A stretch of DNA of 64,000 nt, taken from positions 42,738 to 106,737 of the forward strand of contig JADLHJ010000078.1 in the NCBI GenBank assembly GCA_020848835.1. The letters run 5' to 3'. A model generated the notes under the pieces. The model saw only the letters and a program-made list of their open reading frames with translations. It searched no databases and was not told where the DNA came from. Numbering within the stretch: position 1 is the stretch's first letter; each line of letters opens with the position of its first letter. Source of the stretch: Candidatus Hydrogenedentota bacterium. Lineage in GTDB: Bacteria > Hydrogenedentota > Hydrogenedentia > Hydrogenedentales > SLHB01. The translations under genes were made by a program, and so were the position numbers. Below are positions 1-8,966 of the stretch, in pieces.

Positions 1-518
1 CACAACCCGCTTGTAGCGCCACACCCAAAAGCAACAATCGGAGTTTGCTATAGATTCTTTGCGCTGTCAAGCGGATTCTCTACATGATTGTTATATGCGC
101 GTTTACACCGCGATTGTTATCGCACTCTTCCGTTTCGCCGCGCACGTTTCAAAAAAATCGAGTTTTGCGTTGCGCTTCACGCGCGAATCAACAGGACAAA
201 ATAGCGAAAGAGAAAATAAAAATTCGCGCACACACGATACCTGTCGCGTTGCACGAATTGACACAGCTCTCCCCCGTTTCGTTTTGTTCTACTTCAGGAA
301 AGTTGCGAAGACGGGTGAGCGCGCCACACTTGCGCTTCTACTCGCTTCCCCAATTGATCCGCTCCAGAATCAATCGCTGCAGATTATATCACTCGCATAT
401 CCATCGCGCAAGCAAATTGTGCTCTACGACATTCGCAACGTGTGCGATTGCGATTGGAGATGTGCGCTGCGCGCCGTTATGCTATGCGTTTCACAGGCAC
501 ACTTCGCACAATACATCC
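1..518. other. gene-free leader region upstream of pdxA
   Basis: No convincing coding region is seen here. Open frames exist on the plus strand, but their translations are rich in Arg, His, Ser and Cys, match no family I recognise and run out of frame or straight into pdxA. No tRNA, clear terminator or strong promoter was recognised. The stretch may hold the pdxA promoter and part of an upstream gene's untranslated region. Confidence 0.4.
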
Positions 519-1502
519 ATGCATACATCAAGCACTTCACGAAAGCCGCGCATCGCCATCACGATGGGCGACGTAAACGGCATCGGTCCGGAGATTCTTG
601 CGCGTGCTCTCGCTTGCCCCGAACTCGATGCATCATGTTCCGTCTTGGTATACGGATGTAAACAAACGCTTGAAGCAGCGCAACCATTTATTAATTGTGC
701 ACGCACAGCTACGCCAATAGAAATCATCGACGCTGGACATACCATTGCGCGCCTAAACGCAGGCACAGTGCAGCGGGATGCAGGGGCCGCCGCCATCGCA
801 TGGATCCGCGCCGCGGTTACCGCAGCGCTCGACGGCGGCGTTGATGCCGTAGTCACTTGTCCAATTAACAAAGAAGGCATCCACCTCGCCGGCTCAAACG
901 CGATCGGGCATACCGAGATCGTTGCCGAGATGACGGCAACGCCCGAATACCGCATGTCACTGTTTTCGGACGCGATGCGCATCGTGCACATAACAGGCCA
1001 CCTTCCCCTTGCGGACGCTCTGGGAAAAGTTAAGACACAACGCATCGCCCAGACGGTACGTATCGCGCATCAGGCACTTGTGGAACTCGATTTGCCGCGG
1101 AAAAGGATTGCCGTCGCTGGTCTGAATCCCCACGCGGGGGAAAATGGTTTACTGGGCGATGAAGAAGCCCGCGAAATCGCTCCCGCCGTGGAATTATGTA
1201 TGCGTGACAACATCGACGTCTCGGGGCCCTATCCACCGGATACGGTGTTCCGGCGCATGCAGCTTGGCGAGTTCGATTTGGTGGTAGCCATGTACCACGA
1301 TCAGGGGCATATTCCTCTTAAACTGGTTGCGATGGACGAGGGAGTCAACGTCACGCTCGGCACACCAATTGTCCGTACTAGCGTCGATCATGGGACCGCA
1401 TACGACATCGCGTGGAAAGGTATTGCGAGGGAAGATAGCCTGATTGCGGCAATCCGGCTTGCAGCGCGCTTTGCGCAGGGCCGCGCAAAGGTCACCGCCT
1501 GA
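519..1502 (+). CDS. pdxA: 4-hydroxythreonine-4-phosphate dehydrogenase
   Basis: The 327-residue product matches the usual PdxA length of about 330. PdxA oxidises 4-phosphohydroxy-L-threonine with NAD in the cytoplasmic deoxyxylulose-5-phosphate-independent branch step of pyridoxal phosphate synthesis. The family N-terminus ITMGDVNGIGPE lies near residue 14. Metal-ligand histidine regions are visible at GHTEIVAEM (about residue 130), GLNPHAGENG (about 204) and MYHDQGHIP (about 260). The open frame extends upstream to position 84, but that stretch has no PdxA similarity. ATG at 519 places the conserved block at the expected distance, although no strong ribosome binding site is visible. The stop overlaps the next start by one base (TGATG), so the FG-GAP gene is probably co-translated. 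Confidence 0.93.
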   Translation: MHTSSTSRKPRIAITMGDVNGIGPEILARALACPELDASCSVLVYGCKQTLEAAQPFINCARTATPIEIIDAGHTIARLNAGTVQRDAGAAAIAWIRAAVTAALDGGVDAVVTCPINKEGIHLAGSNAIGHTEIVAEMTATPEYRMSLFSDAMRIVHITGHLPLADALGKVKTQRIAQTVRIAHQALVELDLPRKRIAVAGLNPHAGENGLLGDEEAREIAPAVELCMRDNIDVSGPYPPDTVFRRMQLGEFDLVVAMYHDQGHIPLKLVAMDEGVNVTLGTPIVRTSVDHGTAYDIAWKGIAREDSLIAAIRLAARFAQGRAKVTA

Positions 1503-2743
1503 TGCTTCCAATGATCTTATTAATCGCCCTGCTCTGCCTGCCAAGCGCGCCAGTCCACGCCGATCTATTTACGAAACATTCAGGCCGCTTGCAGGTTGGG
1601 CCTAACCCTTGCTCCATTGTCGCCGAAGACCTCAATGCCGATGGAATACCAGACATCGTAACCGCAGACCGAGGGGAAATGACGGGACAGGGCGAAGAGC
1701 GTCCCGCGAACGATGAACTCTCCCTGCTCGAATCCGAAAGCCCATTGAGTTACATCGCCCGCCCCCCATTGCGCGCAGGCTTTGCTCCCTACTGCGTGGT
1801 CGCCGCAAACATCGACGCCTTAAAGGCGCCGGACCTCGTCGTCGCAAGTTTTCATGACGCGCGACGGCGCCACATCACCCTGTTTCGCAATCTTGGCGAA
1901 AGCGGCTTCGAACCCCTCACTTTTTCCGCACCGGAGGTGGGCCTCAAGTACTCGCGCATGCTGGACAACGATCAGTTGCCATTATATACCCTACCCGGAA
2001 TCACATCCCTCGCCGTGCGCGAAATGACCCACGACGAGTTCCGCGACGTCGTTGCGACAGGTTGGTCAGCGGATGTTCTCCTGTTCTTCCCCGGCGATCG
2101 CGAAAAATATTTCGGCGACCCCGTAATTACGCAAGCGCCCGGCGGCCCGCGCGACGTCCAGGCCGCTGACCTGAACGGCGACGGCGAAGTCGACCTCGCT
2201 ACCGTCATGTACAATTCCGGCGAAGTTGTACTTTGGAAAGGCACCGGTAATGGTTCGTTCACCGAAGCCAACCGTTTTCTCAGCGGCGCCGCACTACCCA
2301 ATAAAGTTAAACTTGCGGATTTCAATGGCGATGGGCGAATCGACATTGCCGTTGCGCATTGTTTTACCAGCGATTCGGTGACCCTCTTTCTTGCCGATAC
2401 CGATCGGCATTTCTCGTACAAAGTGCAACAAACGGAGACCATGTCGCTCAATGACAATCATGAGCGAGTGGACGACGAAATCCGCGATCTGATTGCGCAG
2501 GACTTGAATGGCGACGGGAAGACCGACTTTGCCGCGGCATGTTATGCGTCGGCGCGGGTTTGCGTATTTGTCAACGAATCCCAAGGCAGCGGCGTCCCGG
2601 TAAATTTCCGCCGCGAGATCTATTCATTCAAAGATGGACGCCCGCGCGCGTTGGCCGCGGCCGACGTGAATGCAGACGGCAAAATCGACCTCGCTGTGGC
2701 GCTGTGGCAAATCAACGCCGTGGCATTCTTGCTCGCCCAATAA
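1502..2743 (+). CDS. secreted FG-GAP/VCBS repeat protein
   Basis: The 413-residue protein begins with a signal peptide (hydrophobic core MILLIALLCLP, likely cleaved after VHA). Five calcium-binding-type loops D-x-N-x-D-G-x-x-D occur near residues 42, 222, 273, 333 and 388, for example DLNGDGEVD and DFNGDGRID. This is typical of FG-GAP/VCBS repeats that fold into integrin-like beta-propellers. The product is likely exported and surface- or periplasm-located. No catalytic domain is visible, so the ligand is unknown. The start overlaps the pdxA stop by one base, and the stop abuts the convergent transglutaminase gene. A functional link to vitamin B6 synthesis is not obvious. Confidence 0.8.
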   Translation: MLPMILLIALLCLPSAPVHADLFTKHSGRLQVGPNPCSIVAEDLNADGIPDIVTADRGEMTGQGEERPANDELSLLESESPLSYIARPPLRAGFAPYCVVAANIDALKAPDLVVASFHDARRRHITLFRNLGESGFEPLTFSAPEVGLKYSRMLDNDQLPLYTLPGITSLAVREMTHDEFRDVVATGWSADVLLFFPGDREKYFGDPVITQAPGGPRDVQAADLNGDGEVDLATVMYNSGEVVLWKGTGNGSFTEANRFLSGAALPNKVKLADFNGDGRIDIAVAHCFTSDSVTLFLADTDRHFSYKVQQTETMSLNDNHERVDDEIRDLIAQDLNGDGKTDFAAACYASARVCVFVNESQGSGVPVNFRREIYSFKDGRPRALAAADVNADGKIDLAVALWQINAVAFLLAQ

Positions 2744-4960
2744 TTATTGCGGTTGAGGGTCTCGCTTGATTGATTTCAACGCACTCACCAGTTCACGGTA
2801 CGTTTCACGCTTCAACGGACGCCCGCCGAATCGCGCGTCACTATACGCCCGCAAAATATGCCTTACCGCCGCTGCGTCGATCGAAGGGTTGGTCTGCACT
2901 TCTTCAAGCAACTCACGCGCGCTGACTGTGTGGCCGTTCACTCCCAGCGCCAGGAGGCGGCGCTTCAGCAGCCCATACACCCGCGTAGCACGTATTTGAT
3001 CTTCCGAAAACACGAGCCCAGGTCCCGCGCGCCGCTTCAGGGAAGCGCTGCGGTACATCATCAGAAATCCCCAGAGAATCGCGATCGCAATACACAGCAA
3101 TATAAGGAACGCCGGCAAGCCCGACGAAAAGAACTTCATGGTGGGAAGTGAACTTCGCATCAAATCGACATCGAACCGAAACAGCCCGATCGAAAAATTT
3201 ACGATGTTGCCGAGCTGAAGGCCGCTGCTATATCCGATAACATCGCGGTAATAAACATACCGCGCCATCAATGAATAGCGGCCCAACATTCGCATGAACA
3301 CCGCCCAGGCGGAATTGTCTATTTCCGCTTCGCCGGACGGGTCAAACGGATACCACCCGATGTTATTGAAATACGCCTCCACCCACAAATGTGCATGACG
3401 TTTCCGCACGATGTAGGCGCCGTCCGTTGCACTCCAGTCACCGTCGCGGTAGCCGGACGCCACCCGCGCGGGAACACCTACGCTGCGCAGCATCATGCAC
3501 ATGCTGCTCGCAAACAGCTCGCAATGTCCGCGTCGCGTATTGAAGAGAAAATCGTCAACAGGATCCGCAGAAGAAAGACTTTCGAGCGAAGTCGTGTAGG
3601 CATACAGGCTGGGGTCTCGCAAATGTGCCTGGATGGCTTCAGCCTTTTCATAAGGCGAATCGAATCTCTCGGTCAGCGAAGTAGCGAGTGCTCGCGCCCT
3701 TTCAGATATGCGCGCGTCAGTAAATACGTCCATCAAACGCTCGCCATCGAACCCGCGCGCGTAGTCTCCAGATGCTGCAACGAGCCGCTCACGCGGCACC
3801 TCGGGAATTCGCGATTCGGCTCGATAGCTTACGCCCTCGCTTGTGGATTCCATCACGCGAAATGTCTGGTTCTCGCGATCATCTAGGCGCAATCGTACCG
3901 TCGCGGAAGGGAAAAGCTTCACGAGATTTGCCAGCGCCGGAATTCCTGGTGCGTTGTGCGTATCTTGAAGAAAGATCTCCTGTACCACCTCTCGTCCAGG
4001 AGGCGCCGTTTGCCCCCCCGCCTCCGCGCGTTCGATACGCGAGGCACGGCTACGCCATTCAATATAGATGAAATCGTCGGCGACTCGGTCCCACTCGGCG
4101 CCCACCAGCCGGTTAAAACTCGTCACGCGCCAATATAGCGGCTGATTTGGAAATGGCTCCTGACCTTGAGGCATTGCGGGAAAGCGCGCAAGGAAAACGG
4201 GCGCTTCATCTGCCGCGATGTTGCCGCCCGCGGCGAGATTAACACGGTCATCCAGCCCCGTGGTCGTCGTATTTGTAATCGTGTTGTTACGCCCGAAAAT
4301 ACCGGCGTCCAAACGTGGGGTGAACAGGAAGAACAACAGCGTGGCGACGACGCACCCAATCGATACCGCACTCAACACCGGCGCAACGCTCATCTGATCG
4401 CGGCGTTGACCGGTTACCCATTGCGCCACTTCCGGCGGCAAGAACCCCCGCCGGTGTTCGGCGGGTAACAAATCGGCGATATTGCCGTTCTTGTTCGCCT
4501 CGGCCTCTGCATAAATCTGCACCGATGCAAAAGCCCAAACCGCGCTGATGACGAAAATGGGTACAACAAGCCCAAATGCAGAGTCGGGACTCTGCGCCAC
4601 CGCGTCCACCAAAAGGAAAAACGCCATCAAGAACAGGTAGCGATATTCCTTTACGCTCTTCTTGTGCAGGAAAAGGTGAATCTGGACGTAGATTACGACC
4701 GCAGTCAGACCAAGGATAAGATCGGTGAAAAGGTACGGAACAATAACAATGGTAAATGCGAGCGACACGATTTGCGAGATGCGTTGATAGTAGGCTGACT
4801 TTTCGTCGAGACGCTCAAACATCCGCATCGACGATATGAGCGCCAATGGAATAAGCGTGATCTCCGGCCCAAACATCGATGTGGTCGCCAGCGCCAGATA
4901 TCCCGAGAGCGTCATGATTGCCAAACTGATTCGAACGGTCCGCAGTGAGAAATTAGGCAT
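2744..4960 (-). CDS. TgpA-like membrane transglutaminase (DUF3488-transglutaminase-DUF4129)
   Basis: This 738-residue protein has a block of N-terminal membrane helices (first 150-200 residues plus one ending near VVATLLFFLF). A periplasmic transglutaminase-like core follows, then a late membrane helix (ILLCIAIAILWGF) and a DUF4129-type tail. The Cys-His-Asp triad is visible at RGHCELFASS (Cys near 480), RHAHLWVEAYF (His near 523) and FDPSGE (Asp near 538). The start is set at ATG 4960, which overlaps the DUF58 stop by 8 bases; the longer frame adds an Arg-rich non-membrane leader. It is last in a MoxR/DUF58/transglutaminase operon, a widespread arrangement whose substrate is usually unknown. 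In Pseudomonas the relative TgpA is essential. Confidence 0.88.
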   Translation of the reverse strand: MPNFSLRTVRISLAIMTLSGYLALATTSMFGPEITLIPLALISSMRMFERLDEKSAYYQRISQIVSLAFTIVIVPYLFTDLILGLTAVVIYVQIHLFLHKKSVKEYRYLFLMAFFLLVDAVAQSPDSAFGLVVPIFVISAVWAFASVQIYAEAEANKNGNIADLLPAEHRRGFLPPEVAQWVTGQRRDQMSVAPVLSAVSIGCVVATLLFFLFTPRLDAGIFGRNNTITNTTTTGLDDRVNLAAGGNIAADEAPVFLARFPAMPQGQEPFPNQPLYWRVTSFNRLVGAEWDRVADDFIYIEWRSRASRIERAEAGGQTAPPGREVVQEIFLQDTHNAPGIPALANLVKLFPSATVRLRLDDRENQTFRVMESTSEGVSYRAESRIPEVPRERLVAASGDYARGFDGERLMDVFTDARISERARALATSLTERFDSPYEKAEAIQAHLRDPSLYAYTTSLESLSSADPVDDFLFNTRRGHCELFASSMCMMLRSVGVPARVASGYRDGDWSATDGAYIVRKRHAHLWVEAYFNNIGWYPFDPSGEAEIDNSAWAVFMRMLGRYSLMARYVYYRDVIGYSSGLQLGNIVNFSIGLFRFDVDLMRSSLPTMKFFSSGLPAFLILLCIAIAILWGFLMMYRSASLKRRAGPGLVFSEDQIRATRVYGLLKRRLLALGVNGHTVSARELLEEVQTNPSIDAAAVRHILRAYSDARFGGRPLKRETYRELVSALKSIKRDPQPQ

Positions 4961-6032
4961 ACACCACCTCCCGCGGATCGAGCACGCGCGGAAATCCCGG
5001 CGCAAGCAACTCGCCCCATTGCGCCGGATCCGGCGAAACGAGCAGGAAGGAAGCGTTGTGCCGGTCCGCCTCTTCCAGTGCCCGCGTGAATGGATCGGCC
5101 GCATCCGGTTCCGATGCTTCAATGCGCGCGAGGAATTCCAAAACTTTGATCCCCTGCGCCGTGCCTTCGCCTTCGCGCAACCACGTATTTGGTGTCACTA
5201 TCGCCACCCGGTACTGCCGGTTGAGCAACGTTATCACAATGGACGCAGCAAGCTCGACAGCTTCCTCGAACTGCTCGGCGAAATTTTCCACACTCGCCTG
5301 CATGCGCGTGTCGAACACAATCACGACATAACGCGAAGTCTGTTGCTCCAGTTCCTTCACATACAGCGTGCCGGTCCGCGCGCTCGCCCGCCAGGAAATA
5401 AAGCGCAGATCGTCACCAGGAATATATTCGCGCAGACTAAAGAACTCGTCGCCCGGCCCTTGAGCCACCCTGGGAAGTTCCCCAGCGCCGCGCAATTGAT
5501 CGAGCAACGAAGTGCGCGCCGCGCGCACCCTCGGATATACCAGTACTTCTGTTTCAAGATTGATACGCCGGCGGGCCTCAATGAGCCCAAACGGGAATGA
5601 AGTAACGAGCTCGATCTGCGGCAATTTCCGAGATCCACGCCTTTCAAACATCTGCGTGTAGCGCACTTGCGCCGCGCGACGCGCCGGAATAGACAGAATA
5701 TATCCGATAGAGATACCCCGCGCATCGGCGTTTTCGATTCGTATCGAAGCAACCGTCAGGTAGTGACGCAAATTGGCGATGCGGATGAGCACCCCAAAAT
5801 TCTCGTAGCGGTTCACCGCGTGCGGGGCTTCGCGCGCCACATCAAGCTTCATCAAGGTGCGCTTGCTCAAGATAAACGAAAACACGATGAAACTGGCTAT
5901 TGCGCCGAAAATCAGGTAGTAAAGGTTGATTCCTGAGTTCCACGATGCCAGCAAGGCCAGCAACGCGCAAATGATGAATACCTGCCCCGGCCGCGTGATA
6001 CGCCGGCTGGTTTCTCGCTTGCGTCGTTTCAT
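4953..6032 (-). CDS. DUF58 domain membrane protein
   Basis: The 359-residue protein has two N-terminal membrane helices (about residues 17-55) and then a cytoplasmic DUF58 domain. The family signature PGDDLRFISWRASARTG lies near residue 205, and a von Willebrand-like strand follows (YVVIVFDTRM). DUF58 proteins are consistently encoded beside MoxR AAA+ ATPases and are thought to be their partners. Here moxR ends 3 bases upstream and the transglutaminase gene overlaps downstream by 8 bases. The exact biochemical role is not established for the family. Confidence 0.88.
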   Translation of the reverse strand: MKRRKRETSRRITRPGQVFIICALLALLASWNSGINLYYLIFGAIASFIVFSFILSKRTLMKLDVAREAPHAVNRYENFGVLIRIANLRHYLTVASIRIENADARGISIGYILSIPARRAAQVRYTQMFERRGSRKLPQIELVTSFPFGLIEARRRINLETEVLVYPRVRAARTSLLDQLRGAGELPRVAQGPGDEFFSLREYIPGDDLRFISWRASARTGTLYVKELEQQTSRYVVIVFDTRMQASVENFAEQFEEAVELAASIVITLLNRQYRVAIVTPNTWLREGEGTAQGIKVLEFLARIEASEPDAADPFTRALEEADRHNASFLLVSPDPAQWGELLAPGFPRVLDPREVVYA

Positions 6033-6035
6033 CGG

Positions 6036-7007
6036 CTACTCGGGTACGGGCGTATTCTTCAGAATCTCGTGAATGATGCGCGATCGCGCGCGCGCCGACG
6101 ATATCGGATTGCCGTCGCGCGATTTCACCAGAATGCGGTGCGACAATATTGGTATCGCCATTTGACGCACATCGTCGGGCGTTACGTAATCGCGGCCTTC
6201 CACCAGCGCGCGCGCCTGACACGCTTCGTAAAACGAAACCGACGATCGCGGGCTAGCGCCAAGTTGCACGAACTCGCTCTCGCGCGTGGCCTGAACAATA
6301 GAGAGCATGTACCGCGCGACGCTCTCCTCCACCATGATCGTCCCTGCGAGACGCTGTAGATCGGTTACATCTTTTGAAGAAAGCACCGGCCGCAGTTGTT
6401 CCAGGGCCACCTTCGGGTCGCGGCGGCGCATAATGTGCAGCTCGTGCTCGTCGCCCGGATACCCCATCTCCACGCGCAGCATGAATCGGTCGAGTTGCGA
6501 TTCCGGCAACGTATAAGTGCCTTCATACTCAACGGGATTCTGGGTCGCGAGAACGATAAACGGGTCTGGCAACTGCCGCGTAATGCCATCAACAGATATT
6601 TGGAACTCGCTCATCGCTTCGAGTAACGCGCTCTGCGTCTTCGGTGGCGTGCGGTTGATTTCGTCCGCCAGTACGACGTTCGCAAAAAGCGGTCCTTGCC
6701 GAAATTCAAATTCGCTGGTGCGCTGATTCAGGATCGAGATACCGATAATATCCGACGGCAACATATCGCTCGTGAATTGCACGCGATGGAAGGTGCCTTC
6801 TATCGATCGTGCAAGACCCTGCGCCAGCGTCGTCTTACCCATGCCGGGAACGTCTTCAATCAGAATGTGACCGCGCGCCAGCAGACCCGTCACACACAGC
6901 TTCACAACCTCCGACTTGCCGAAGATAACCTGCTGTATGTTATCGACTAAGCGCGTTACGCGATCATCTACGACGGCCTGACGGACTTCTTTTGTGACTG
7001 TTGCCAT
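6036..7007 (-). CDS. MoxR-family AAA+ ATPase
   Basis: The 323-residue length is typical for MoxR. Walker A is visible as VPGMGKTTLAQGLA (about residue 56) and Walker B as VVLADEINRTPPKTQSALLE (about 110-128). A sensor region ATQNPVEYEGTYTLPESQ follows near 155, and the lid domain is at the C-terminus. MoxR proteins act as ATP-driven chaperones that assemble or activate partner proteins, usually with DUF58 or VWA proteins encoded next to them, as here. It is first in the operon moxR-DUF58-transglutaminase. The 138-base gap upstream should hold the promoter. Confidence 0.93.
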   Translation of the reverse strand: MATVTKEVRQAVVDDRVTRLVDNIQQVIFGKSEVVKLCVTGLLARGHILIEDVPGMGKTTLAQGLARSIEGTFHRVQFTSDMLPSDIIGISILNQRTSEFEFRQGPLFANVVLADEINRTPPKTQSALLEAMSEFQISVDGITRQLPDPFIVLATQNPVEYEGTYTLPESQLDRFMLRVEMGYPGDEHELHIMRRRDPKVALEQLRPVLSSKDVTDLQRLAGTIMVEESVARYMLSIVQATRESEFVQLGASPRSSVSFYEACQARALVEGRDYVTPDDVRQMAIPILSHRILVKSRDGNPISSARARSRIIHEILKNTPVPE

Positions 7008-7145
7008 GACGACTCCCGAGCGTTATGAAATATGTATGAATACATGCACACCCGACAAGAATGAAAATACAATCGCGCTACCTTGCGAGATAATCTTCAT
7101 TAAATCACGGCCAGTATGTCAACAATGCGAACGTCTAATTTCCAA

Positions 7146-8111
7146 TTACAGCCACCGCTCAAACCAATCGTCCGCTTGCTCGAGGGCTTGCGGAGTCAGC
7201 GCGTGCCCCCCCGAGTGGGTATACTGCACCAAAGCGTCGCTCGCACTTAAAAACTTATACATCGTTTTTGCAGATTTAACCGCTTTCTCGCAGCTCTTTG
7301 GATTTGACAAGACTTCATCGTTTGTCGCAGAGACGACGAGATGGGGAGTCGGCGCAATAAGCGCCAGCAAGTGCTCCCAATCAAACGGATAGTCCTTCTT
7401 CGCGACCGATTCGCGAAGTTTCGGCAACTGAACAAACCCGTCCTCGCCGGCCCAGCGCTCAGGGTTCTTGTCGTCTTGGAACCGCGTGAAGCCGCAGCTA
7501 GACACGCAGCACTGTACACGCTGCTCAAAAGCGGCCAACATCAGCGCGTTCGTTCCGCCAAGACCATGCCCAATAACCCCCAGCCGCGCAGGGTCAACTC
7601 GTTTCAGATCGCACATCGCGTCCAGCGCGTAGGTGTGATCCTGAAGCATCTTCGCCAGCACGGACCTTTTTGGGTTGTCCTTGTAAAAAGATTTTGTGTC
7701 AAGCGCGGGTAGCCCGTGCGACTGCCGTTCGCCGCACGTGATGCTGTCCGGCGCAATAGTCACGTACCCCATCTCCGCGTAGCGCCGCGCGATGGCCAGC
7801 GTCGCGTCGCCGCGGACACCCGCCGGCTCGTCTTTGCCGTAAGCGACTGCCTGGTGGCAGCACAGTATCCCAGGCACTTCATCGCGGCCATCTGGAACAA
7901 ACAGCCACGCCGATACCCGCTCCCATTCATCGACGAAATAATTGACGCGCCGGCGCACATAACCCGGGAAAGACATCTCGTCCAGCGTCTTCATCTGCAG
8001 TTCGACACGCTCGCTATCCAATTCACCGATAACGTCGCGAACTGCGGCCTCGATCTTCTCCCTTACAGGCAGCCATTCCGACAAGCCTTTAAGCTTGCTC
8101 AAGTCTTGCAT
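7146..8111 (-). CDS. alpha/beta-hydrolase-fold protein with altered nucleophile elbow
   Basis: The 321-residue cytoplasmic-type protein resembles dienelactone hydrolase / acetyl-xylan-esterase-like hydrolases. It has an N-terminal cap region, the strand WLFVPDGRDEVPGILCCHQ, and a nucleophile elbow near residue 183. The elbow reads GVIGHGLGGTNAL where relatives have GHSLGG, so the catalytic serine appears to be glycine (codon GGT at 7563-7565, one base from AGT). The candidate acid (ATNDEV) and histidine (SGGHAL) near the C-terminus remain. The protein may be inactive, use another nucleophile, or carry a sequencing error. No signal peptide is seen. It is a stand-alone minus-strand gene. Confidence 0.8.
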   Translation of the reverse strand: MQDLSKLKGLSEWLPVREKIEAAVRDVIGELDSERVELQMKTLDEMSFPGYVRRRVNYFVDEWERVSAWLFVPDGRDEVPGILCCHQAVAYGKDEPAGVRGDATLAIARRYAEMGYVTIAPDSITCGERQSHGLPALDTKSFYKDNPKRSVLAKMLQDHTYALDAMCDLKRVDPARLGVIGHGLGGTNALMLAAFEQRVQCCVSSCGFTRFQDDKNPERWAGEDGFVQLPKLRESVAKKDYPFDWEHLLALIAPTPHLVVSATNDEVLSNPKSCEKAVKSAKTMYKFLSASDALVQYTHSGGHALTPQALEQADDWFERWL

Positions 8112-8224
8112 GGATCTTCTGGTTCCTCCCTGGCGCTCATGCTAACAATCCCATGATGCGGTGCGCAATCGTTTGTCCCGTCGCGCGCTGCAATGGTATT
8201 GTGCCCAGAAGAAGAGGTGCATCC

Positions 8225-8677
8225 ATGCTGTCACGAATCGTCTCGCTTTTTGCCCCCGAAGTGCGTGAAACCGCCGCCGACCACGCCGAACGGCTCCGCC
8301 TCGCGACCTGCGTTATCATGCTCGAAGCCGCAGGCGCGGACAACGAATTCTCACCGGAGGAATGCGAGCACGTCATCGCGACGCTGAAGACCCGCTTCGA
8401 ACTGGCACAGAGTGATGCCGAAGAGTTGATTCAGTATTCCCAAGCCCGGCGCGCAGAATCGAGCGACCTATGGAAGTTCACGAACATCATTAACCAAACC
8501 TGCTCGAACAACGAAAAGATGGACATTCTCGGCGAGGTCTGGCGCGTCATCTACGCCGACGGCACGTTGGACGGCCACGAAGACTACCTCATCCACAAAC
8601 TCGCCAAACTGCTCAATCTGAACCACCCGCAACTCATCGAAGCCAAAATGGCAGTGCTCCGCGAAATTCGGGGGTAG
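8225..8677 (+). CDS. TerB-like (tellurite-resistance TerB family) protein
   Basis: The 150-residue all-helical cytoplasmic protein has TerB-type features: an early LATCVIMLEAAGADNEFSPEE helix with acidic residues, and a second acidic loop VIYADGTLDGHEDYLIHKLA. TerB domains bind divalent metal and are often scaffolds; many family members have nothing to do with tellurite. ATG 8225 was preferred over the upstream ATG 8153 because an AGAGG element lies about 8 bases before it, and the longer leader has no TerB similarity. It is divergent from the hydrolase gene and monocistronic. Confidence 0.78.
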   Translation: MLSRIVSLFAPEVRETAADHAERLRLATCVIMLEAAGADNEFSPEECEHVIATLKTRFELAQSDAEELIQYSQARRAESSDLWKFTNIINQTCSNNEKMDILGEVWRVIYADGTLDGHEDYLIHKLAKLLNLNHPQLIEAKMAVLREIRG

Positions 8678-8697
8678 GCAGCGCCCGGTTTGTAGTT

Positions 8698-8711
8698 CCG
8701 CGTCTACGCGG
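8698..8711. repeat. short GC hairpin downstream of the TerB-like gene
   Basis: CCGCG-TCTA-CGCGG forms a perfect inverted repeat 20 bases after the TerB-like stop codon. There is no T-run, so it is not a classical terminator. It could be a degenerate copy of an intergenic palindromic repeat. Confidence 0.35.
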
Positions 8712-8811
8712 TCCTGCTTGCACCACGGTCAGTACCGCGCTTACCAACCTCACCTTTGATCTCGCCTCTCATCATTTATTAAACTATTGCCCGATTGCGG
8801 TTTATCTGCGT

Positions 8812-8897
8812 GCCGGAGTGGTGAAATGGCAGACACGCACGGTTCAGGTCCGTGTGGGCGCAAGCCCGTGGGGGTTCAAGTCCCTTCTCCGGCACCA
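8812..8897 (+). tRNA. tRNA-Leu (anticodon CAG)
   Basis: An 86-nt class II tRNA. The acceptor stem GCCGGAG pairs with CTCCGGC, followed by discriminator A and an encoded CCA (8895-8897). The anticodon stem CACGG/CCGTG encloses loop TTCAGGT with anticodon CAG, which reads leucine CUG codons. A long variable arm (GTGGGCGCAAGCCCGT region) and the T-loop GGTTCAAGTCC are present. A strong terminator follows at 8916-8942. Confidence 0.97.
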
Positions 8898-8915
8898 TAA
8901 TTTGATATAGTTGAA

Positions 8916-8942
8916 GGCTGCGCGACGGCGCGGCCTTTTTTT
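8916..8942 (+). terminator. intrinsic terminator of tRNA-Leu
   Basis: GGCTGCGC and GCGCGGCC form an 8-bp stem (one G-U pair) around the loop GACG, directly followed by seven T residues. It sits 19 bases after the tRNA 3' end and just before the ribosome binding site of the next gene. Confidence 0.88.
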
Positions 8943-8966
8943 ATTTGCAGTATGGAGGGTGCGGTG

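Noticed and set aside
84..518. N-terminal extension of pdxA
   Set aside because: The extra 145 residues show no similarity to PdxA and are rich in Arg, His and Ser, so the ATG at 519 was used.
491..1045. Minus-strand open frame inside pdxA
   Set aside because: It is the reverse-strand shadow of a well supported gene, with no homology and no start signal.
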